From positions 1-61,481 of the forward strand of contig JBCDLI010000010.1 of the NCBI GenBank assembly GCA_038745535.1: a stretch of 61,481 nucleotides of DNA, written 5' to 3'. Origin of the DNA: JBCDLI01 sp038745535. Its GTDB lineage: Bacteria; Pseudomonadota; Alphaproteobacteria; Rhizobiales; Rhizobiaceae. A model generated the notes under the pieces. It saw only the letters and a program-made list of their open reading frames with translations. It was not told where the DNA came from and searched no databases. A program made the position numbers and the translations under genes. Shown in pieces: positions 33,890 to 40,197 of this stretch (within the stretch, counting starts at the first letter, position 1; each line of letters starts with the position of its first letter).

Positions 33890-35680
33890 TCACGAGCCCA
33901 GCGCGACGGCACCACCGGCCACGATAAGCGTGACCAGAACGGCACTCATTTGCCAATACACAGCTGGATGTTGAAGCTGGTTGAAAAAGCGTTCCGCCCT
34001 TTCTCGTGCGCTATCTCGGTTCCAAGTTTCTTGAAAGGCCTTACCATTGCTCGCTGCAGTCGTACTGCCCAACGCCTCTGGCAGCGTGTTCAGCAGCACT
34101 CCCGGCTTTTCAGTCAAAAACTCAACCAGCATAAGTTCGCGCTGAAAGGCAGTTTTTATACCCGCCAATAGCGCATTCTTCTCCCCATCTGCGGTTTGCC
34201 GCCGTCGGTAGAGCGTGGCACTCGCCGAGAGCAAAGCAACGGCAAGAAAAACCGAAAACGGCACGATCACCTCGTCGATCTCGATACTATTCCAGTCACT
34301 CGCGCTTAAGTTCGCAGACAGAAAGAGAGCGAAACCGGCGATTGTAACAACGGCCACGGCAAATACGGGTTGGAAGCGGCTTGGACGGATACGCCCGAGT
34401 GTGTCTGACGGCACTTTGGTTCGTCCAAAAAACACCGCAGAGATGAAACGCGTTTGAGACGAAACGAAAAGACCGCCTGCTGCCACCGCAAAAATAAACG
34501 CCGCTGCAAGCGTGAGGGTTGGCTGGCTTGCGCCCGACATTGTCGCCGCTCCGATGAATGCAACCGCAACACCCACACACAAACACTGGAGAAAACTCAA
34601 ACCCAAGATCGTCTGGAAGGCTAGCGGAACTGTTGCACGCAGACCGCCATATTTTCGGATATCTTTCTCCCCGCCGACCTTCGTGACCACTTCCCCTATC
34701 AGATGAATACACCCGGCCATGATCAGTGCACTTACAGCCGCGAATACCGTTGCAAAAACAGGTGCAATTATGGCGCTGGCAGCCAGTGAAAGCCCGACCA
34801 AAACCACGGCTTGCGCCATGAGTAAGCGCCGCGGATCAATGGCCGCGCAAGCAATGCCACCGGCCAAAACGGCTGTTAACAATCCAAACGGCCCCAGGAC
34901 CGCGACAATCGGCGACAAAAGCAAATCTGATTGAGCGATCATCATTACGCTTTGCGGAATGGCAAGAAGCACCACGAGACATCCAAGTGCGATCATACCG
35001 CCGAAGCTAGAAGTCCCGGTCGCGAGCGCCCAACTCAGGAATATGAATTGACCGCTTTTTAACAGCACCGCGATCACGAAAACGGTTTGGGTCAATGCAA
35101 AGGGAAACATTTCACCGCCTGCCATCAACAAAACGCTGAGCAGCAAAAAGTCGCCGATTACATTGATCACCAAAAAGAGTCTTGCGCTTGTCGGCGCGGC
35201 AATTCTCGCAGAGGCCCACGCGAGGAGTGCATAACCGCCATAGGTGATTGTCTGCCAACCAAGGAATGTTTGATGTCCGGTCGGCGCTGTCAGTGTCAGT
35301 ATGGCACCGAAACTTAAAAACAAAATCGCGATGCTCGTTCGTGAGCGCGATAGCCGCAGTTCTTCCAAGACCCTGATTGAATTCACCGCGAGTAGCAAAA
35401 GACCGAAAACGACCGGCAGGAGCGCGATCGTCTTTAAGTCCCATTCCATCGTCGGTATCGCTGAAAGCCCCTCACCGGGCAAATTGCTTACCGTCAGGAT
35501 GTAAGGATCGCTTTGTTCGGAAAAATCGACCAATAGCGATGCGCTCAATGACATTAAAAAGAGCAAAGCCAGTGCCCAGAACACAACGCGCAGGCTGACC
35601 CGTCGCTGAGATCTAATGACCCCAATGGCCACAATAATCATGCAGAGTATGGGCCCGATAGAAATGAAATTGAGGACCAA
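33890..35680 (-). CDS. Divergent NuoL-like antiporter-type subunit lacking key charged residues
   Basis: A 596-residue protein (TTG start, GGAAG ahead) with about 15 membrane segments. After the core come a long amphipathic stretch (about 505-572) and a last membrane helix, the layout of the NuoL lateral arm. Homology is weakest of the three but visible at FLGWQTITYGGYALLAW, NVIGDFLLLS, VLLKSGQFIFLSWA and GGEKDIRKYGGLRATVP. The Glu of GWEGVGL is Gln143. Lys208 of GKSAQF is kept, but the following Pro-His is Ile-Phe-Leu. The HAATMV His, the DIKRVIAYS Lys (now Arg) and the HAFFKALLF His and Lys (region 305-320 has neither) are all lost. It is preceded by a helix-hairpin-helix protein 30 bases upstream and leads an L-M-N-birA operon. 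Confidence 0.78.
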   Translation of the reverse strand: MVLNFISIGPILCMIIVAIGVIRSQRRVSLRVVFWALALLFLMSLSASLLVDFSEQSDPYILTVSNLPGEGLSAIPTMEWDLKTIALLPVVFGLLLLAVNSIRVLEELRLSRSRTSIAILFLSFGAILTLTAPTGHQTFLGWQTITYGGYALLAWASARIAAPTSARLFLVINVIGDFLLLSVLLMAGGEMFPFALTQTVFVIAVLLKSGQFIFLSWALATGTSSFGGMIALGCLVVLLAIPQSVMMIAQSDLLLSPIVAVLGPFGLLTAVLAGGIACAAIDPRRLLMAQAVVLVGLSLAASAIIAPVFATVFAAVSALIMAGCIHLIGEVVTKVGGEKDIRKYGGLRATVPLAFQTILGLSFLQCLCVGVAVAFIGAATMSGASQPTLTLAAAFIFAVAAGGLFVSSQTRFISAVFFGRTKVPSDTLGRIRPSRFQPVFAVAVVTIAGFALFLSANLSASDWNSIEIDEVIVPFSVFLAVALLSASATLYRRRQTADGEKNALLAGIKTAFQRELMLVEFLTEKPGVLLNTLPEALGSTTAASNGKAFQETWNRDSARERAERFFNQLQHPAVYWQMSAVLVTLIVAGGAVALGS

Positions 35681-35710
35681 GGCCAGTCTTCCAAATGACG
35701 AAAAAAGAGG

Positions 35711-36382
35711 TCAGCGCGGCTCTTTGCCAAAGCGGCGAACATATTCATCCCGCCCACCGCTGGCTAATGCATCGGCCTGCGCAATCCAGTCCTCGCGCGT
35801 GATCCGGCCTGAAAATCGCAGATGATCGTCTACCCACATGACATCTCGCGGTGACCACGCTGCGATCTGGTCAAAATGGAAGACGCCCAAGCCGTTCAGT
35901 ACCTGTTCGAGTTTTGGCCCGATCCCCGCAATCATCTTGAGATCGTCGGCACCCTCGGCCCGGGGTTTCTCCAGGGCATTCGGCGCGCCAGTCTCCAATT
36001 CAGTCGCAATGATCGGGACCACATTTGTCCGGTCGTCCACGAATGCGGGCTCGTCATTAACCTCGGTTTCTTCTTTTTTGCGCTTCTGTTTCTTCGGTTC
36101 GACGACCGCAGACTTTCCATGTGCATGCCGGGCTAGCTTCCGTAACTGCTTAACCGTTTTCTTATGTCTGCGTTTGACCTTCTTATTCGATTTTCCGGTG
36201 TCGGCCACGTTTTCAACGCTGGCTAATGCGATTGCGTACGGCATCCACTTCGCATCGCCTCCAAATTCGCTGATGACCTGTTGGAGTTGGTCAACGGTAT
36301 CAGCATGGCCCTTAAACCCGGAGAACTTCTGCTGAACTTTGTGGTGTTGCTTCTTGGCCTTCGCTGCTTTTTTACCCACCAC
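35711..36382 (-). CDS. Basic protein with C-terminal NuoE-tail helix-hairpin-helix domain
   Basis: A 223-residue soluble protein. Residues 1-30 and 60-110 are very rich in Lys (KKAAKAKKQHHK; KKVKRRHKKTVKQLRKL). The last ~77 residues (from about 147) are DDLKMIAGIGPKLEQVLNGL, then a segment with FDQIAAWSPRDV, ending GGRDEYVRRFGKEPR. This is the helix-hairpin-helix module (GIGPKLE) that forms the C-terminal extension of NuoE in Hyphomicrobiales. The thioredoxin-like, iron-sulphur part of NuoE with its four cysteines is absent. The gene lies 30 bases upstream of the NuoL-like gene on the same strand. It may bind nucleic acid through its basic N-terminus, or anchor a membrane assembly; both are guesses. 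Confidence 0.75.
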   Translation of the reverse strand: MVGKKAAKAKKQHHKVQQKFSGFKGHADTVDQLQQVISEFGGDAKWMPYAIALASVENVADTGKSNKKVKRRHKKTVKQLRKLARHAHGKSAVVEPKKQKRKKEETEVNDEPAFVDDRTNVVPIIATELETGAPNALEKPRAEGADDLKMIAGIGPKLEQVLNGLGVFHFDQIAAWSPRDVMWVDDHLRFSGRITREDWIAQADALASGGRDEYVRRFGKEPR

Positions 36383-36394
36383 CGTCTCCCCAAA

Positions 36395-36428
36395 CTAAAA
36401 AGGCGAATGCAATGCATACGCCTTTTAG
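36395..36428 (-). terminator. Intrinsic terminator between the two helix-hairpin-helix genes
   Basis: CTAAAAAGGCG and CGCCTTTTAG form a near-perfect stem around ATGCAATGCAT, itself a palindrome. T/A runs on both sides allow action in either direction. It is placed 45 bases after the stop of the upstream gene (36473) and just before the start of the downstream gene, so the two related genes are probably separate transcripts. Confidence 0.7.
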
Positions 36429-36472
36429 TGGTGATGGAACAGGGCGTGTGCCCAGTTTTGTGTGGTCTACAA

Positions 36473-37525
36473 CTAGCGCGGCTCTTTCCCGAAACGCTTT
36501 ACGTATTCGTCCCGGCCGCCAGCGGCCAGCGCATCGGATTGGGGTATCCACTCATCGCGATCAATACGGCCTTTGAATTGCAGGTAGTCATCGACCCAAG
36601 CCACCTCGTTCGGCGTCCAAGCAGCAATCTGGCCAAAGGTCCAAATTCCAAGACCATTCAGCACTTGCTCAAGCTTAGGCCCGACCCCTGAAATCATCTT
36701 CAAATCGTCAGGCGTGGCTGGCTGTGAAACTGCCTTTGGCTTCACGAAATCCTCGGGAAGTGGCGCTGATTCGGCGCTTGCTTTTGCCGGTGCAGGGGCA
36801 GCTTTGGTTTCAGACTTTAACACTGCGACAGGCTCAGCAGCGGCAACAGGTGCTTTTGCTTTCGGTGTCGGAGCTACTTTTTTGGCGGCAGTTGTTGGCT
36901 TAGTCGCTTCGGTTGCAGGCTTACTGGCCGGTGCAGGCTTTGGAGCATCTGCCTCTTTTTTCTTAGCAGGGGCTGGCTTCGCAGTCGCCGATTTGGGAGT
37001 TGCGGACTTGGCTGCTGCTGGCTTCGGCGTCGCCGCTTTTTTTGCCGGTGCCTTCGCTTCTGCTGCTGGCGCTTTTGCAGCCGGGGCCGCGACGCCGCCT
37101 ACTCGGAAATATGCAAATGGGTTTGCAACATCGTCGGCAGTGATCGGTGACAACTCACGCTTGGCGACGGTCGTTGCTGCTTTCATCGCGCCAGTGGCGG
37201 CGCCGAATGCTAGTCCATAGGTGTGCGCCGCAGCGCCAAAAGCGAATGCTGGACCGGCAAATGCGGCTGCCGACATCGGCTTCGTCATCTCAGAAACTGG
37301 AGCCATTTCTGGCATTTTCCCAAAGGCCGCCATCTTTGGCATCGCAGGCATTTTCGGCATCGCAGGGAATTCGCCAAATTTTGGGAGATATTCTTTATAT
37401 GGCGATGCAGAAAAAATTTCTTTGGTTGTTTCTTGAATCTTCTCAGGTGTGGGGAACATGGCCGCCAGCCACGATGTGTCGCCCGCTGCCTTCATGTATT
37501 TGTCAGGAGTAGGAAAAAAAAACAT
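36473..37525 (-). CDS. Phasin-like / Ala-Lys-Pro-rich protein with NuoE-tail helix-hairpin-helix domain
   Basis: A 350-residue protein in three parts. The N-terminus (1-120) contains two FPTP[DE]K repeats (FFPTPDKYMKA and MFPTPEKIQETT), a Met-Pro-Lys run (PAMPKMPAMPKM) and an Ala/Gly-rich helical segment. The middle (170-270) is a low-complexity Ala/Lys/Pro tract resembling histone-like tails. The end, from about 273, repeats the NuoE-tail module of the neighbouring gene, including GVGPKLEQVLNGLG and a nearly identical final 15 residues. The ATG has GGAAAGG in front. Rhizobial nuo operons contain a similar Ala-rich protein with this domain next to nuoE. The phasin comparison rests on composition and on operator-like sequences upstream; it is tentative. 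Confidence 0.7.
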   Translation of the reverse strand: MFFFPTPDKYMKAAGDTSWLAAMFPTPEKIQETTKEIFSASPYKEYLPKFGEFPAMPKMPAMPKMAAFGKMPEMAPVSEMTKPMSAAAFAGPAFAFGAAAHTYGLAFGAATGAMKAATTVAKRELSPITADDVANPFAYFRVGGVAAPAAKAPAAEAKAPAKKAATPKPAAAKSATPKSATAKPAPAKKKEADAPKPAPASKPATEATKPTTAAKKVAPTPKAKAPVAAAEPVAVLKSETKAAPAPAKASAESAPLPEDFVKPKAVSQPATPDDLKMISGVGPKLEQVLNGLGIWTFGQIAAWTPNEVAWVDDYLQFKGRIDRDEWIPQSDALAAGGRDEYVKRFGKEPR

Positions 37526-37627
37526 AGCCGGACCTTTCCTTGGCCATCGATTGGACCGGTTACCAGCGAAAGACAGGTCTGACCTATCGGAGATACTGCC
37601 CCGGAGTTCTTAGAACCGTCCCATATT

Positions 37628-37655
37628 GCGCTGCACAAATCAAGTGCTGCAGCGC
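37628..37655. promoter_or_regulatory. Inverted repeat with TGC/GCA motifs, possible PhaR-type operator
   Basis: GCGCTGCA (37628-37635) and TGCAGCGC (37648-37655) form a perfect 8-base inverted repeat. On the minus strand the sequence contains TTGTGCAGCGCAA and, just upstream, a second TTTGTGC followed by GCTGCAGCA. Such TGC-rich palindromes resemble sites of the polyhydroxyalkanoate regulator PhaR ahead of phasin genes. It lies about 105-130 bases before the start of the phasin-like helix-hairpin-helix gene. No regulator gene is nearby. Confidence 0.4.
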
Positions 37656-37693
37656 ACAAAAGACGTTACTCCAATGGTTGAAACCTGTTACGG

Positions 37694-38041
37694 CTACTTT
37701 TGCCGCTTGGCGGCTTCTGACGCCGTCGCTGCAAGATCGAGCGTGGGGTTGGTGCGGCCCGACGGCACTTCAATGTCTTTTTCCCCCTGCTTCACTGTCT
37801 GTGCGGCTTTTATGGACGCCATCGTTGGTTCGGGGGTGGCGAAATCGTCGGTGACGTGCACATCGACGGTTTCGGCTGGTTTCGCCTTCACATGGTGGGG
37901 AACGTTATCGTCGTCCACGGTCGCGAGACGGTTGGTAACCGCATCTGATCCAGCTTGTTTTTTCTTCGTTGAGTGTATCACCTCATCAGCTTCGTGGGCT
38001 GTTTCCGCGATCTGCATTGTAGGATTAAGTTTCTTGGCCAT
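37694..38041 (-). CDS. Small soluble protein with terminal NPT repeats, unknown
   Basis: A 115-residue hydrophilic protein. The same motif stands at both ends: LNPTMQIAETAHEADE at residues 5-20 and TNPTLDLAATASEAAK at 97-112. The part between is charged and probably disordered (VDDDNVPHHVKAKPAET). I recognise no family. The ATG is preceded by AGACTTAG, a modest ribosome binding site. The gene lies 168 bases upstream of the phasin-like gene on the same strand, with the operator-like repeat between. The repeat pair suggests a protein that bridges two copies of one partner. Confidence 0.6.
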   Translation of the reverse strand: MAKKLNPTMQIAETAHEADEVIHSTKKKQAGSDAVTNRLATVDDDNVPHHVKAKPAETVDVHVTDDFATPEPTMASIKAAQTVKQGEKDIEVPSGRTNPTLDLAATASEAAKRQK

Positions 38042-38132
38042 GTCTAAGTCTCCTGTGTGAAAACATATTGCTTTACCATGGCCAATTTTAGCCCGCCTTT
38101 CGTTAATTGATACAAAAACAGCGGGTTATTGA

Positions 38133-38390
38133 TCAGCGCATTCTTTGACAGAAACTAGAATCAACGGTCTGCATCACACAACCGTAAGCGGTCGTGTCTT
38201 TTTGTAAGATGACAAAAATCGCATCACGGTCAGGGTCTTCACCAGGGATAGGCACGTTAGCCGACGTCATTGTTTTAATCTCGTACCCCTCCTGCAGCAG
38301 TGTGCCGATCGTAGAGGTTTGCGCAAATGCAGACGCTGAGCTCATAGCGAAGAACACAGCAATATAAACGGAATAAAAACGTCGAAGCAT
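38133..38390 (-). CDS. Small secreted protein, unknown
   Basis: An 85-residue protein starting at the ATG at 38390, with a signal peptide (LRRFYSVYIAVFFAMSS) cleaved after SAFA. The mature part of about 60 residues has two cysteines (YGCVMQ and SFCQRMR) near its end, likely one disulphide. It resembles short periplasmic proteins that bind nothing known. It stands alone between tRNA-Asp and the unknown 115-residue gene. The upstream in-frame codons to 38432 would put charged residues before the signal peptide and were not used. Confidence 0.65.
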   Translation of the reverse strand: MLRRFYSVYIAVFFAMSSASAFAQTSTIGTLLQEGYEIKTMTSANVPIPGEDPDRDAIFVILQKDTTAYGCVMQTVDSSFCQRMR

Positions 38391-38478
38391 AACGATTCGC
38401 CCCTGTGAAACTTGAGCGAGTGTTGTGGGCAACTTCCCTGGAAGTCAAAGACTGGGAGCGGAATTTGGAGAAATTTAG

Positions 38479-38555
38479 TGGCGCGAGTGACGGGGCTCGA
38501 ACCCGCGACCTCCGGCGTGACAGGCCGGCACTCTAACCATCTGAGCTACACCCGC
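38479..38555 (-). tRNA. tRNA-Asp (GTC)
   Basis: On the minus strand the acceptor arm GCGGGTG pairs with CACTCGC (one G-T pair), followed by discriminator G and an encoded CCA. The D arm is GCTC/GAGT-like, the anticodon loop CTGTCAC carries GTC, and the T arm has GCGGG-TTCGAGC-CCCGT. The 77 bases include the CCA. Together with tRNA-Val it marks the boundary where nuoA would begin in rhizobial genomes. Confidence 0.97.
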
Positions 38556-38702
38556 GCACTAAACGCTGTTTCCAGCGTGAGCGGGTGATTAGGCGGAACA
38601 ATTGGGGGTGTCAAGCGAAGACAAACATCAAAGATGTGCGTGACACGTTTTTGCGAAGAGGTGCTTGCAGTTCGAGAACGAAGCGCATAGGAACGGCGCT
38701 GC

Positions 38703-38778
<76 letters not shown>

Positions 38779-38814
38779 CCCGCGTCAGCCAAATAGCAGA
38801 TGAACCGATTATGT

Positions 38815-39627
38815 CTATTGATCGAATACGGCGTCGAGTAACCGCTTCATTTGATCATCACGTTCTCGCGCACCGTTACCACCAAGGACGATTGCGACGA
38901 CGGATCTGCCATTGCGCTTTGCAGACGTTGCTAGATTAGAACCGGATGCTCTGGTGTAGCCGGTCTTAAGTCCGGTTGCTCCTCGATAGCTCTTCAAGAC
39001 ATTGTTGTGGCCCGTAATCCGCTTGCCGTTGTGCTCAAAGCTCGTGAGACCGAAATAACCGTAATATTGAGCATGATTTTTCTGCAACGCTAGGGACAGC
39101 TTTGCCATATCACGCGCGGTCGTGCGCATATCGGCATCGGGCAGACCAGATGCGTTTTGAAACACAGTAGATGACATTCCGAGGCTACGCGCCTTCGTCG
39201 TCATCAGCTGGGCAAACCTCTCTTCTGTACCACCCAGATATTCCGCGACTGCGGTTGCAACGTCGTTGGCGGATTTCACTACCAGTGCCCGAATGGCCTT
39301 ATCAATCGTGATTGTAGAGCCAGCCTTAAGCCATAATTTTGATGCCTGTTTTGAGGCTGCATTGGCGGAAACCGGTATTTCGGTGCTCGTTGAGAACCGC
39401 CCTGACGATAGCCCGTCAAAAATCATGTATACGGTCATCATCTTGGTCAGCGACGCAGGATAACGCAGGCGGTCTGCAGACGTTTGCTCCAACACGCGCC
39501 CCGTTTTCACGTCAACGACGATCGAAGCGTAGCGCTGATTTCCAGGGATCGGTGCAACGTCGAGCGTCTCCACAGTTGAACATGCGGACAGACAAAGGGC
39601 AGTTAAAATTAACAACCATGTTCGCAT
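38815..39627 (-). CDS. D-alanyl-D-alanine carboxypeptidase, lipoprotein form
   Basis: A 270-residue serine penicillin-binding peptidase of the DacA/S11 class. Catalytic motifs: S59-L-T-K62, SAN in VVKSANDVAT, and KTG in GLKTGYTRASG. The N-terminus has a lipobox (LSAC, Cys16), so the protein is probably membrane-anchored by lipid; the C-terminal amphipathic anchor of DacA proteins is missing. It trims the terminal D-Ala of peptidoglycan stem peptides. It is isolated between tRNA-Val and hupB. Confidence 0.9.
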   Translation of the reverse strand: MRTWLLILTALCLSACSTVETLDVAPIPGNQRYASIVVDVKTGRVLEQTSADRLRYPASLTKMMTVYMIFDGLSSGRFSTSTEIPVSANAASKQASKLWLKAGSTITIDKAIRALVVKSANDVATAVAEYLGGTEERFAQLMTTKARSLGMSSTVFQNASGLPDADMRTTARDMAKLSLALQKNHAQYYGYFGLTSFEHNGKRITGHNNVLKSYRGATGLKTGYTRASGSNLATSAKRNGRSVVAIVLGGNGARERDDQMKRLLDAVFDQ

Positions 39628-39696
39628 CGCGAATGGGCTCCTTGGAACGGCTGCTCGTTGTGAGCTTGTATCTTTATGCGCGCAATTAAATACACA

Positions 39697-39724
39697 AAAG
39701 AAAATGGCGGGTAAAACCCGCCAT
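39697..39724 (-). terminator. Intrinsic terminator of hupB
   Basis: On the minus strand ATGGCGGG and CCCGCCAT form an 8-bp stem with a 5-base loop, followed by TTTCTTTT. It lies 44 bases after the hupB stop. Confidence 0.85.
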
Positions 39725-39767
39725 ACTGAACTTTAAATCTGTCTTTGTGCACCAGAGACCATAATCA

Positions 39768-40040
39768 CTAGTTCAGGGCGTCTTTAAGGCCTTTACCAGC
39801 GGCAAATTTTGGAACGCGCTTTGCGGCAATTTCAATTGTAGCGCCGGTCATTGGATTGCGCCCGGTGGTTGCTGCCCGATCCTGTACGGTGAAATTTCCA
39901 AATCCAAGGATTCGCACGTCACCGCCGGACTTCAATTCATCCGTTATGACCTGGAAGACCGCTTCCATAGCTGCCTGTGCGTCGGTCTTGGACAAACCAG
40001 ATTTTTCTGCAACGCCAGCGGCGAGTTCGTTTTTGTTCAT
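39768..40040 (-). CDS. hupB: DNA-binding protein HU
   Basis: A 90-residue histone-like HU protein. It starts MNKNELAAGVAEKSGLSKTD at the ATG at 40040 and has the DNA-binding beta arms around GFGNFTVQDRAATTGRNPMTG, with the Arg-Asn-Pro tip. Residues upstream of this start are not conserved. HU compacts and bends the nucleoid. It sits between terminators of its own and of lon, so it is separately transcribed. Confidence 0.97.
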   Translation of the reverse strand: MNKNELAAGVAEKSGLSKTDAQAAMEAVFQVITDELKSGGDVRILGFGNFTVQDRAATTGRNPMTGATIEIAAKRVPKFAAGKGLKDALN

Positions 40041-40151
40041 GTTAGCTCCTGAAATTACAAAGCGAATCGAATGCCCGATCCCTCCGTTTCCAAATACCAT
40101 CGAAATCAAGCACTTGGGAAATTTGAACCCGAAAACATGAGGCTTTGACAC

Positions 40152-40175
40152 AAAAAAGGGGCCGTTTGGCCCCTT
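40152..40175 (-). terminator. Intrinsic terminator of lon
   Basis: On the minus strand AAGGGGCC and GGCCCCTT pair around a 4-base loop, followed by a run of T. It begins 22 bases after the lon stop. Confidence 0.88.
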
Positions 40176-40197
40176 CACTTGTTATATACTTACAGAC

